From an uncultured Bacteroidia bacterium (GTDB taxonomy: Bacteria > Bacteroidota > Bacteroidia > Bacteroidales > UBA932), in contig CADCHE010000008.1 in NCBI GenBank assembly GCA_902801205.1, positions 99,480 through 155,005 on the forward strand: a stretch of DNA of 55,526 nt, in the 5' to 3' direction. This document shows, one piece after another, positions 26,160-34,300 of the stretch. The stretch's first letter is position 1. Each line of letters begins with the position of its first letter. The notes beneath the pieces are model-generated. The model did not search any database and was not told the origin of the DNA. It saw only the letters and a program-made list of their open reading frames with translations. A program made the translations under genes and the position numbers.

Positions 26160-26171
26160 TGACGGGCCAGC
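26138..26171 (-). terminator. Terminator of beta-helix gene, inside the end of the receptor gene
   Basis: Perfect 10-bp stem GCTGGCCCGT/ACGGGCCAGC (26147-26156 with 26162-26171) with loop TGATG. Read on the minus strand it is followed by TTTTCTTTT, so it terminates the gene at 26200-27792. The stem includes the last codons and stop of the plus-strand receptor gene. Confidence 0.85.
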
Positions 26172-26199
26172 CTCTCGAAGGATTCCCGGTACGACCGGT

Positions 26200-27792
26200 C
26201 TACTGTGCGCCGCAGCCCGCCAGCGCGCCGAAGAGGTTGTAGCACTCCTCGAACGGATAGCGGTTCGCCCACATGCTCGGGCGGACGATTTCGCTGCCCT
26301 GCATGTTCAGGCCGTGTGCCTGGCGGTACAGGTTGGCCGCGGAGTTGGCATCGAACGAGGAGGACTGCATGATCTTCAGCCCGGCGAAGCCGTTGAGGTA
26401 CGGCTGGTTGATCCGCTCGGCGAACTTCGCGTCCTTGAGCTCGACGTTGCCGCCTTCCTCGTCGATGTCCTCGACGTCCTCGAACTGGTCGCAGCGGACG
26501 AAGAGCCACATCGCGGAAGCGGAAGGCAGCACGATGTCGCCCTTGTTCATGAAGAACTGGTTGTTCTTGACGGAGACCTTCCGGAGCGCCTCGATCGACT
26601 TGTTCGGATCCTTGTGCGTGTACTCCAGCGCGCCGTAGTTGTTGCAGCCGAAGATGTTGTCGTGCACGGAAGCGTCCACGCGCGACATGAAGCGGAAGCC
26701 GAAGCCCATGTCTTCCTGCACCTTCGTGCGGCACCAGGAGAAGAGCACCGTGTTGTGGTGGAAGTCCACGGAGCACTTGTTGGCGTCCTTGTTCATCGAG
26801 TCGATCTGGCACGCCGCATAGACGTTGGAGACGAAGACATTGTTGTAGATCTCCCAGTCGCCGGCGATGTTCATCATCTGGATGCCGTAGTAGCAGCCGT
26901 TGGCGAAGACGCAGTTGCGCACGACCAGTTTGCCTTCGATGTTGCCGTGCATGAGCTGGTGGCTCTGCGCGGCGCCGCCCACGGTGCCGCCTTCACAGCT
27001 GAGGCCCTGGCCGATCTCCTGCATCCGGCCCGTCAGGCAGCCTTCCGGCCATCCGTTGCGCGGGTCGTCCACGGGTGCAGCATACTTGTTCTGGCCACCC
27101 AGGTCGAAGCCGAAGCCGTCAACCAGCATGATGCCGCCCCCCTTCGCATCGAGGTTCATCAGGGCTTTCGCACCGTTCTTGCTGACATGGTCCGGCCCGG
27201 TGATGATGGTGGTGCGGTGGACATACGGGTTCCGCTGCGAGAAGTCGGCGGTGTAGCCGCCCACCAGGGAGAGGAACTTGTCCTTCACCTCGATGTAGCC
27301 GACGTCGAGCGTACCCAGGTAGTTGCCTTCCGCGACGAGGATGATGTCACCGCTCTCAGCGCTGTCGATGGCCTTCTGGAGGTTCTTCAGCGGTGTGGCG
27401 GCGGAGGCCCCGTCGTTCTTGTTGCTACCCTCGGCGCTGACATACCAGGTCTTCCCGCTGTTGAGGAAGTCTCCGCTGCCGGAGAAGGAACCGATGCCGG
27501 AGAGTCCGGCTGCACCGGCCACGGCGGCGGTTGCGCCGGTGGCGTCCAGCAGTCCGCCCGTCGCTTCATTCGCGGCACCGAGCACTTCACCGGCCTTCTT
27601 GTTCACATCGGCCTTGGCGGCGTTCACGGTGGAGTCCACCGTTTCTTTCAGTTTCGCCGCAGCTTCCTGCTTCATTCTCTCGGCTTCCTGTTTCGCCTTT
27701 TCCTTCAAGGCTTTCAGGTTGACCTGGGCGTAGGCGCCCGAAGAGACCGTCAGCAGCATGGCTGCGACGGCCAAGGTTTTCATCCATTTCAT
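26200..27792 (-). CDS. Secreted right-handed beta-helix protein with amphipathic N-terminus
   Basis: A 530-residue exported protein. After the signal peptide (1-22) comes an amphipathic Lys/Glu/Ala helix (about 23-75, ALKEKAKQEAERMKQEAAAK), then a Gly/Ala/Ser linker, then from about residue 115 a DUF1565/pectate-lyase-like parallel beta-helix (KTWYVSAEGSNKNDG, NLQKAIDSAESGDIILVAEG) with repeated asparagine-ladder turns such as VVRNCVFANGCYYGI and EIYNNVFVSNVYA. Beta-helix proteins of this kind bind or cleave polysaccharides; no catalytic residues can be assigned, so the activity is open. It has its own promoter and terminator and is not obviously in an operon. Confidence 0.8.
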   Translation of the reverse strand: MKWMKTLAVAAMLLTVSSGAYAQVNLKALKEKAKQEAERMKQEAAAKLKETVDSTVNAAKADVNKKAGEVLGAANEATGGLLDATGATAAVAGAAGLSGIGSFSGSGDFLNSGKTWYVSAEGSNKNDGASAATPLKNLQKAIDSAESGDIILVAEGNYLGTLDVGYIEVKDKFLSLVGGYTADFSQRNPYVHRTTIITGPDHVSKNGAKALMNLDAKGGGIMLVDGFGFDLGGQNKYAAPVDDPRNGWPEGCLTGRMQEIGQGLSCEGGTVGGAAQSHQLMHGNIEGKLVVRNCVFANGCYYGIQMMNIAGDWEIYNNVFVSNVYAACQIDSMNKDANKCSVDFHHNTVLFSWCRTKVQEDMGFGFRFMSRVDASVHDNIFGCNNYGALEYTHKDPNKSIEALRKVSVKNNQFFMNKGDIVLPSASAMWLFVRCDQFEDVEDIDEEGGNVELKDAKFAERINQPYLNGFAGLKIMQSSSFDANSAANLYRQAHGLNMQGSEIVRPSMWANRYPFEECYNLFGALAGCGAQ

Positions 27793-27827
27793 AGGCAGAT
27801 AGTTATAACGTTCAATATACTTTGATC

Positions 27828-27835
27828 CAAAAATA
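27828..27835 (-). promoter_or_regulatory. -7 promoter element (minus strand TATTTTTG)
   Basis: TATTTTTG on the minus strand, 35 bp before the start at 27792. A 10-bp inverted repeat lies just upstream at 27839-27873. Confidence 0.6.
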
Positions 27836-27838
27836 GCG

Positions 27839-27873
27839 TTTTTTACGGAAAAACCGGCGTTTCCCGTAAAAAA
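27839..27873. repeat. Inverted repeat upstream of beta-helix gene promoter
   Basis: Arms TTTTTTACGG (27839-27848) and CCGTAAAAAA (27864-27873). It lacks a T run on the 3' side in either direction, so it is not a normal terminator; its place over the -12 to -45 region of the minus promoter makes it an operator candidate. Confidence 0.45.
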
Positions 27874-27876
27874 AAA

Positions 27877-29517
27877 CTAGCGCTGGAAAACTTCCGGGTA
27901 CTTGTGGATGAAGTAGACGGGCGTGCAGCTCCAGGCATGGCAGGCGCTGTTCAGCGGATGGAAGCCGTAAGGGGAGTAGAGGTCGTCGGTGGGGTCGTAG
28001 GCTTCCCAGAAGGTGTCGGCGCCCTTGTCCACCATGCCGCCCCAGTAATCTTCCACGTAGGCGCGCGCCTCGTCGGCCATCCCGCTGCAGAGCATCGCTT
28101 CCACCAGGTAGTGCGTGCCGTACGGCGTGCCGGGCATCACGCATCCTTCCGTCTGCAGGGCCGTCCGGATCGCCCGGGCGCTCTCCTTCGACGTCAGGAC
28201 GCCCGCGATGGTGAGCCACGACTGGCTCATCATGCTGACCTGGGCGTCGGGGCCGCTCAGAACGAGACCGGACTTCTTGTCATACAGGTACTTCCGACCG
28301 GCCTGCGTCATCTTCTTGATGAGCGCCGGGTACTGTGCCACTTCTTTTTCGCGGCCCAGCCGGCGGGCCAGTTCATAGGTCTTCTGCAGGGCGAAGATCA
28401 TGACGCCCTGCATGGAGGCGGACACGTCCAGCCCCGCCCGGTGGTCGATGAACAGCCAGCTGGGCTTCTTGGCGACGTCGAAGATTCCCCGCTCGTCTAC
28501 GAAGGAGAGCCCTTCGGCGATCTGCACCTTCGCGACAGGGAACAGGTCGTCCGCGGCGGCGGTGTCACCGGTGTCTTCCAGGTAGTCCAGCAGGGCGACG
28601 TTCCACAGCAGGGCATAGGGCGTGATGTATGTGCCGTACTGGGGGTGCGGCACCGGGTCTTCGATGACCGGGGCGAAAAGCACGCCGTCTTCCCGTGCGA
28701 GGGCGGCGAAGAGGTAGAGGCAGCGTTTCGTCAGGTCGAAGTTCCGGAACGAGTACCGGTTGGCCAGGGCCTCCAGGTACATGTCTCCGATCCACAGGCG
28801 CTGGTCGCGCTTCGGTCCGTCTTCATAGACGGTCTGCATGCACTCGCGCAGGGTTTCCACACCCACGTCGTGAATCTTCCGGATGCGTTCGGGGCAGCCG
28901 GGCTCCAGGGAGGTCTGCACCTCGCCCGCCGTGCTCTGGGCGGTGAACGTAAAGTCGTCGACGGCGAAGTCGTAACCGGCGCCGGGCCAGCCCATCATCT
29001 CGATCTTGACATACCGGAAAGCGATGCGGCGGGGGATGCGGACCCATTCATCCAGCCGGGTGAGGGTGATGGTCTCGTCCTGCATCCAGGCACGTCCCAG
29101 GCGGTCCTTCCCCCACGGGTCGAAGGGCGTGTTCAGCTCCGCCGGCACTTCGCCGAAGGTGAACTTCAGGCGTACCGGCGCATCGAGACAGCGGCTGAGC
29201 GTCTTCGTATGGAAGGAGAAATACCCCACAAAGTGTTTCCCGAAGTCGAGTGTGACGGTTTCCAGCTCCTTGAAGTTGCGTTCCTTGAGGTCTTCGGGCT
29301 TGCCGACGGGCTCGTATTTCCAGCCCTGGAAGGCATGTTCGTCGCGGACTGCCTGCACGATGGCGACCGGTTTGACGGTGGTCAGGTGAAGCGCCGGTTT
29401 CGCCGCTTCGGCGGTCTGCAGCCATCCTTCCCTTTTCCCTGCATAGGGGTCCTGTGCGGCGGCGGGGAAGGCGAGAATCGCCGCCAGGAATGCGATCGTG
29501 AGCGTTTTTGCGTTCAT
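27877..29517 (-). CDS. GH78-like alpha-L-rhamnosidase-family enzyme (short form)
   Basis: A 546-residue exported enzyme (signal peptide 1-21). Residues about 85-205 form a beta-sandwich like the carbohydrate-binding module of rhamnosidases; residues about 215-546 are an (alpha/alpha)6 barrel. YEDGPKRDQRLWIGD (231-245) is the GH78 signature around the catalytic acid, and FWEAYDP and SACHAWSCTPVYF near the C-terminus are the other typical blocks. GH78 enzymes usually have 700-1100 residues, so this is a minimal version. Predicted to remove terminal alpha-L-rhamnose or a related sugar in the periplasm. Transcribed divergently from the SGNH/glycosidase fusion, suggesting a shared substrate. Confidence 0.85.
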   Translation of the reverse strand: MNAKTLTIAFLAAILAFPAAAQDPYAGKREGWLQTAEAAKPALHLTTVKPVAIVQAVRDEHAFQGWKYEPVGKPEDLKERNFKELETVTLDFGKHFVGYFSFHTKTLSRCLDAPVRLKFTFGEVPAELNTPFDPWGKDRLGRAWMQDETITLTRLDEWVRIPRRIAFRYVKIEMMGWPGAGYDFAVDDFTFTAQSTAGEVQTSLEPGCPERIRKIHDVGVETLRECMQTVYEDGPKRDQRLWIGDMYLEALANRYSFRNFDLTKRCLYLFAALAREDGVLFAPVIEDPVPHPQYGTYITPYALLWNVALLDYLEDTGDTAAADDLFPVAKVQIAEGLSFVDERGIFDVAKKPSWLFIDHRAGLDVSASMQGVMIFALQKTYELARRLGREKEVAQYPALIKKMTQAGRKYLYDKKSGLVLSGPDAQVSMMSQSWLTIAGVLTSKESARAIRTALQTEGCVMPGTPYGTHYLVEAMLCSGMADEARAYVEDYWGGMVDKGADTFWEAYDPTDDLYSPYGFHPLNSACHAWSCTPVYFIHKYPEVFQR

Positions 29518-29540
29518 GCTTGTGTGCGTTGGTCTGAAGA

Positions 29541-29548
29541 CAAATATA
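29541..29548 (-). promoter_or_regulatory. -7 promoter element of GH78-like gene
   Basis: TATATTTG on the minus strand, 23 bp before the start at 29517; it lies 12 bp from the divergent + strand element at 29561. Confidence 0.6.
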
Positions 29549-29560
29549 CCGAAAAATGAC

Positions 29561-29568
29561 TATCTTTA
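29561..29568 (+). promoter_or_regulatory. -7 promoter element of SGNH/glycosidase gene
   Basis: TATCTTTA (one mismatch to TAnnTTTG), 13 bp before ATG 29582. The two divergent -7 boxes share a 64-bp intergenic region. Confidence 0.55.
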
Positions 29569-29581
29569 CACTTCAAACCGC

Positions 29582-32332
29582 ATGATGATGAAAAGATTTT
29601 TCTTCTTCCTTCTCGCTTTGTCCCTCTGCAGTGCGGCTTTCTGCCAGGAGTTTGCCGTTCCCGACCGCCCGAAGGCACCCGGCGAGGTCCGTGTCCTGTG
29701 TATCGGCAATTCCTTCACGTATGTCTGCCATACGGACTCCATGCTGCAGGACATTTCCCGGAGCCAGGGGCTGGAACTGCAGATCGGAAAGTACCTGCAC
29801 GGCGGCCGGACCTTCGGCCAGCACCTGGAGATCGAACGCTCCCGGGCGGCCGTCGACGCGGGCGGCTACGACTTCGCCTTCCTCCAGGACCAGAGCTGCA
29901 CCCCGGCGAAATATGCACTGTGGGGGCACCGCTCCATCCTCGACCATTTCCTCCGGCTCAAGGACAGCGTGCTGCGCGCCTCGCCCGGTTGCACCGTTTT
30001 CCTGGAGCGCACGTGGACCTATCCGAACCTGCCCGGCGGTGACGCGGAAGTGTTCGGAACGGCGGAGTCGCTTGATGCACACCTCCGCGAGGGATGCCGC
30101 CAGATGGCGCTGCAGGGCGGGACGCGTGTCTCGCCGATCGGCGACGCCTTTACGCTCGCCGGCCAGCTTTACCCCGGGATCCGGCTCCTTGCGGAGGATA
30201 ATCATCATCAGAATCTTGCCGGCGCTTACTTGAAGGCGTGCGTCAACTATCTTCTCATCGCCGGAAAGCCGTTTTCCGGGGAGGTCGCCTGCTGTGGTGT
30301 CGCTCCCGCAGACGCGGCCGCGCTCCGTTCCGTCGCCGAACGCATCGTCTTCGATGAACCGCAGTTGTCGAAGCCCCGCCGCTGGCGGATCGCTTCTCCC
30401 GGTGTCCTGGCCTGGGAACCGGCCGGCGACCTGCCCCACGGCGACTTCATCGAGATGAGCGGGCAGCGCGTGTCTTCCATCGTCCGGTACCGTGTCGCCG
30501 AAGACCGTTCCGTCTCCGTCGTGGCGGACGTCGTGTGGCCGATGCTCCGCACGGTCCCCAATAATACGCATGCCTCGCTGCAACGCTCTTTCGCCGACGA
30601 CCTGCCCGGCCGGATCCTGCTGGACGGCGCACCGCGGCTTTCTGAAAAGGTCCGCGCGCTGTTCCTTGACGGTACGCTCCGCATTGAAAGCGACCTTACC
30701 ACGGCCGGTAATGCCACGCTGCACCTTACCCGAACGTTATTCCCTTCGACGGACAGCCCGGCTTTCCTGCAGGAATACGTCCTGGAGAATGCCGGCGACC
30801 GCCCGGTCCGGGTGGAGGTCCCCGATGTGGACGAAACCTGGACGACCGAGGCCGCGGACGGCGTGTACGGCGCCTACCGGATGATCCGTCATGTCGAGGG
30901 AAAGACCCTCCGGCTCGATCCCGGTGCTTCCGTGCGCTTCAGCGCGTGCATCGCCGGTTTCCGTCCGGATGAGCAGACCGCCTTCCCGGACGGCCCTGCT
31001 TCGCTGGAAGCGCGTCGTGCGCTGGTGGCCTCGCTGCAGCGCGACCTTGTGCTGGAAACGCCTGACGATGTGCTCAATACGATGTTCGCCTTCGCGAAAG
31101 TCCGGGGATGCGAAAGCATCTTCGCCACCAAAAACGGCCCGGTGCACAGCCCGGGCGGAAATGCCTACTACGCCGCCGTCTGGGCCAATGACCAGGCGGA
31201 ATACATCAACCCGTTCTTCCCGTTCACCGGCTATGCACTGGGCCGTGAGGCTGCGCTGAACAGCTTCCGCTGGTTCGCCGCCTACATGAATCCTGAATAC
31301 CGGCCGATCCCTTCTTCGATCATCGCCGAAGGAACGGATTTCTGGAACGGGGCCGGCGACCGCGGGGACATGGCGATGATCGCCTACGGCGCCGCCCGCT
31401 TCGCGCTGGCAAGCGGCGACAAAGCGGTTGCCGCCGAACTTTGGCCGCTGGTTACCTGGTGCCTGGAGTACTGCCGCCGCCACCTGACCCCGGAAGGCGT
31501 CGTCGCCTCCGACACCGACGAACTGGAAGGGCGCTTCCCGGCCGGCAAGGCGAACCTGAATACCTCCTGCCTGTATTACGATGCCCTTCTGTCTGCGGCT
31601 TGGCTCGGTGCCGAAGTGGGTGCCAAGTCATCTGTAATCAAGGATTTCCGTACCCGTGCGGCGCAGATGTCCTCGGCCATCGAGGCGTATTTCGGCGCTT
31701 CGGTACAGGGGTATGACACCTACCGGTACTATGCGGGCGGCGACCTGCTCCGTTCCTGGATCAGCACACCGCTCACCGTGGGTCTTTTCCACCGGCGCGA
31801 TGCGACGCTCGACGCCCTCTTTTCCGATCAGCTCTGGACGCCCGACGGCCTCCTGACGCAGCAGGGGACGCCCACCCTCTGGGACCGCTCCACGCTCTAT
31901 GCGATGCGCGGCGCCTTGTACAGCGGCGCCGCCGACCGGGTGATGCCTTTCCTGCAGGCCTATTCCGCCCAGCGGCTCCTGGGCGGCCACGTGCCGTATG
32001 CCGTGGAAGCCTATACCCCCGGTCGGGGCGACGAAGGGGCGATGCGCCACCTGTCCGCGGAGAGCGGCCTGTACTGCCGGGTCTTCACCGAAGGCCTGTT
32101 CGGCATCCGTCCGACGGGGCTGTCTTCCTTCACGATGACGCCGCAGCTGCCCGCCGGCTGGGATGCCGCGGCCCTGCGCCATGTCCGCGCGTTCGGCGGT
32201 GATTTCGACGTGGAAGTAACCCGTTCCCCCAAGGGGCTGAACGTGAAGGTGACGGATGTGTCCGGCGCGAAGCCCCGGGTGGTCCTTTCGAAGGCCGTCC
32301 GGTCCGGTGCGTCGGTTTCCTGCCGGCTGTAA
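29582..32332 (+). CDS. SGNH hydrolase (DUF4886) fused to six-hairpin glycosidase
   Basis: A 916-residue exported two-enzyme protein. Signal peptide 1-22. Residues about 35-240 are a DUF4886 SGNH hydrolase: nucleophile Ser44 in IGNSFT, and Asp206/His209 in EDNHHQN as the rest of the triad; such domains are usually carbohydrate esterases. A beta-rich linker region (about 270-490) precedes an (alpha/alpha)6 six-hairpin domain (about 500-830: GGNAYYAAVWANDQAEYINPF, EGTDFWNGAGDRGD, GRGDEGAMRHLSAESGLYCR) resembling GH78/GH63-like glycosidases, then a C-terminal beta-sandwich. Three start-like ATGs (29582, 29585, 29588) are adjacent. Combined deacylation and glycoside cleavage of one decorated glycan is the natural reading, inferred from domain fusion. 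Confidence 0.8.
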   Translation: MMMKRFFFFLLALSLCSAAFCQEFAVPDRPKAPGEVRVLCIGNSFTYVCHTDSMLQDISRSQGLELQIGKYLHGGRTFGQHLEIERSRAAVDAGGYDFAFLQDQSCTPAKYALWGHRSILDHFLRLKDSVLRASPGCTVFLERTWTYPNLPGGDAEVFGTAESLDAHLREGCRQMALQGGTRVSPIGDAFTLAGQLYPGIRLLAEDNHHQNLAGAYLKACVNYLLIAGKPFSGEVACCGVAPADAAALRSVAERIVFDEPQLSKPRRWRIASPGVLAWEPAGDLPHGDFIEMSGQRVSSIVRYRVAEDRSVSVVADVVWPMLRTVPNNTHASLQRSFADDLPGRILLDGAPRLSEKVRALFLDGTLRIESDLTTAGNATLHLTRTLFPSTDSPAFLQEYVLENAGDRPVRVEVPDVDETWTTEAADGVYGAYRMIRHVEGKTLRLDPGASVRFSACIAGFRPDEQTAFPDGPASLEARRALVASLQRDLVLETPDDVLNTMFAFAKVRGCESIFATKNGPVHSPGGNAYYAAVWANDQAEYINPFFPFTGYALGREAALNSFRWFAAYMNPEYRPIPSSIIAEGTDFWNGAGDRGDMAMIAYGAARFALASGDKAVAAELWPLVTWCLEYCRRHLTPEGVVASDTDELEGRFPAGKANLNTSCLYYDALLSAAWLGAEVGAKSSVIKDFRTRAAQMSSAIEAYFGASVQGYDTYRYYAGGDLLRSWISTPLTVGLFHRRDATLDALFSDQLWTPDGLLTQQGTPTLWDRSTLYAMRGALYSGAADRVMPFLQAYSAQRLLGGHVPYAVEAYTPGRGDEGAMRHLSAESGLYCRVFTEGLFGIRPTGLSSFTMTPQLPAGWDAAALRHVRAFGGDFDVEVTRSPKGLNVKVTDVSGAKPRVVLSKAVRSGASVSCRL

Positions 32333-32336
32333 CCCC

Positions 32337-32750
32337 CTACGGAATCCGTTCCAGCGCGGCGATGTCCAGCAAAGGAACGCTGTCTCCGCCATCGAAGACG
32401 AGGGTGGCAGTGCCGTCATCGATGTTCCGGACGCGTCCTTCGCGCTGCAGGTAGACGCCCCCCGCTTTCCGGTGGTCGGGGCGGAAGTAGGTGATCCGCA
32501 CTGGAGGCCGTTCCGCCAGGTGGCTGCGCAGCCAGCCCAGCGCCTCGTCGAGGGAGGCCTTCTCCTGGTCGTCGAGTTCGCGTCGTTCGTCCGTCCGCCG
32601 GGCGGTTTCGAGAATCGCGTCGCCGTATCCCGTCAGGGCGGCGAAGGGGGAGAACTGGGCGGCCCGGTCGGTCATCGACATCCGGGGATGCCTGGCGGAC
32701 GTCGGGTGCGGCAGGTCGAGCAGGTCGTCGTATCTGTGGTCGGTTTCCAT
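32337..32750 (-). CDS. YolD-like protein, partner of Y-family polymerase
   Basis: A 137-residue protein with the YolD-family block DRAAQFSPFAAL (residues 28-39) followed by a helical Glu/Arg-rich segment and a beta-rich C-terminal half ending VPLLDIAALERIP. YolD-like proteins are small partners encoded with UmuC/DinB-type polymerases, best known from Firmicutes. The gene starts 5 bp after the polymerase stop, so they form an operon. A much longer open frame covering this region on the same strand is only the antisense-composition artefact of the polymerase gene. Confidence 0.8.
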   Translation of the reverse strand: METDHRYDDLLDLPHPTSARHPRMSMTDRAAQFSPFAALTGYGDAILETARRTDERRELDDQEKASLDEALGWLRSHLAERPPVRITYFRPDHRKAGGVYLQREGRVRNIDDGTATLVFDGGDSVPLLDIAALERIP

Positions 32751-32755
32751 GGCTG

Positions 32756-34231
32756 TCAGGCTTTGTGGCCGCCGATCTGGGCGTTCCTCTCCCGGGCGGT
32801 AGCCCCTTCTTCGAAATTCATTCCCTTGAGGATGGCGTTCTTCCCGAACTTCTTGCGGATGGCGAGGATCGCCTCCTGTCCGCGATGCTCCTTCTCGGTG
32901 TCCACCGGCGCTTCGAAGAGGTTCAGCTGCAGGGCCGGTGCGCTGCGCCGGTCGGTCGCGTGGTTGGCGACGACATACATCCTCCGCACGGAGAGCCGGC
33001 GGTTGACGATACGGTCGAACAGTTCTGCCACTGCCTTGAGGATCAATTCGGTAGAGGAGGTGAAACCGTCGAGGTTGATGGAGCCGTGGGCCGGTTTGGG
33101 GACGGCGCGCCCGTAGTAGTCCGTCTCGGTCTTTCCCTGCCAGTCGGCCTTCTTTCCGCCGGAGACGTTGGAAATGTCGTAGCCGACGCTCAAGACGATC
33201 TGGTCCGTCACGAGGTTCTTTTCCACGAGGTCCAGCACCAGGGAATCCGCCATCTCCAGCGCGACGAGCCGGGCCTTGGCGAACGGGTACGGCTCCTGAA
33301 GGACCTGGCCGCTGCTGAGGCTGCTGCCCTGCGGCCGGTAGGCCTTGATGTCGGCGATCGTACAGGGCTCCCAGCCCCACGCATGGTCGATGAGCAGTTC
33401 GGCATTCACCCCGAACAGGCGGTACAGCAGTTCCTCGTTGAAGCGTTCGTAGGGTTTGCCCACCGAGCAGCGGGCGATGTCGCCCATCGTGAACAGGCCG
33501 GCTCCTTCCAGCCGGGCGGCGATGCCGCGTCCTACCCGCCAGAAGTCGGTCAGCGGGCGGTGGCTCCAGTACTTCTGCCGGTAGGTCCGCTCGTTGAGCT
33601 CCGCGATGCGGACGCCGTCCCGGTCGGGGGCGGCATGCTTCGCCTCGATGTCCATGGCGATCTTCGCCAGGTACATGTTCGGCCCGATACCGGCCGTCGC
33701 CGTGATTCCGGTGGTCTGCAGGACGTCGCGGATCATCCGCATCGCCAGCTCGTGCGCCGTTTCGCTGTAACTCTCCAGATAGGCCGTGACGTCGATGAAC
33801 ACCTCGTCGATCGAATAGACGTGGATGTCTTCCGGGGCGATGTATTTGAGGTAGATGCCGTAGATCCGGCTGCTGACTTCCATGTAATGGGCCATCCGCG
33901 GCGGGGCGACCATGTAGCCCAGGGCGAGGGAAGGGTCGGCCTCGACGGTCGGATTGTCGGTGGACACGTCGCGGAAGCGCCCGCCCGGGGCACGGCGCAT
34001 CCGGCCTGCGTTGATTTCCTCGACACGCTGTACCACCTCGAACAGGCGGGCGCGTCCGGGGATGCTGTACGACTTCAGGGAGGGGGAGACCGCCAGGCAG
34101 ATCGTCTTCTCCGTCCGCGAGGGGTCTGCGACGACGAGGTTGGTCCGCAGGGCATCCAGGCCGCGGTCCACGCACTCCACGGAGGCGTAGAACGACTTCA
34201 GGTCGATCGCTATGTACGTACGGGATTCCAT
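32756..34231 (-). CDS. Y-family translesion DNA polymerase (UmuC/DinB-like)
   Basis: A 491-residue Y-family polymerase. The palm motif AIDLKSFYASVEC (Asp10 as metal ligand, Phe14/Tyr15 as steric gate) and YSIDEVFID (Asp142, Glu143) are both intact; GIGPNMYLAKIAMD is the conserved thumb-proximal motif. QLNLF at 435-439 is a beta-clamp-binding pentapeptide. It should copy damaged templates. I start it at ATG 34231 (MESRTYIAID); the frame is open further upstream but carries no homology. Operon with yolD-like gene. Whether it is SOS-controlled is unclear: I see no recognisable LexA box, only a normal TAnnTTTG promoter. Confidence 0.92.
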   Translation of the reverse strand: MESRTYIAIDLKSFYASVECVDRGLDALRTNLVVADPSRTEKTICLAVSPSLKSYSIPGRARLFEVVQRVEEINAGRMRRAPGGRFRDVSTDNPTVEADPSLALGYMVAPPRMAHYMEVSSRIYGIYLKYIAPEDIHVYSIDEVFIDVTAYLESYSETAHELAMRMIRDVLQTTGITATAGIGPNMYLAKIAMDIEAKHAAPDRDGVRIAELNERTYRQKYWSHRPLTDFWRVGRGIAARLEGAGLFTMGDIARCSVGKPYERFNEELLYRLFGVNAELLIDHAWGWEPCTIADIKAYRPQGSSLSSGQVLQEPYPFAKARLVALEMADSLVLDLVEKNLVTDQIVLSVGYDISNVSGGKKADWQGKTETDYYGRAVPKPAHGSINLDGFTSSTELILKAVAELFDRIVNRRLSVRRMYVVANHATDRRSAPALQLNLFEAPVDTEKEHRGQEAILAIRKKFGKNAILKGMNFEEGATARERNAQIGGHKA

Positions 34232-34248
34232 CGGTACGGGCTCTCTTA

Positions 34249-34256
34249 CAAAGATA
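34249..34256 (-). promoter_or_regulatory. -7 promoter element for polymerase/YolD operon
   Basis: TATCTTTG on the minus strand, 17 bp before the polymerase start. A second minus-strand copy is at 34286-34293, and a plus-strand one at 34270-34277. Confidence 0.65.
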
Positions 34257-34269
34257 AAAATAAAAAGTG

Positions 34270-34277
34270 TATCTTTG
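34270..34277 (+). promoter_or_regulatory. -7 promoter element for membrane coiled-coil gene
   Basis: TATCTTTG on the plus strand, 23 bp before ATG 34301. Confidence 0.65.
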
Positions 34278-34300
34278 TTTCCGTACAAAGATATCGCTGC

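Noticed and set aside
27839-27873. Terminator of the GH78-like gene
   Set aside because: On the minus strand the T run precedes and the A run follows the stem, the reverse of an intrinsic terminator; recorded as an inverted repeat instead.
32337-34175. 612-codon frame covering the polymerase and YolD region on the minus strand
   Set aside because: Only its 3' part (from the ATG at 32750) is real, as the YolD-like gene; the rest is the out-of-frame shadow of the Y-family polymerase and is Arg/Pro-rich nonsense.
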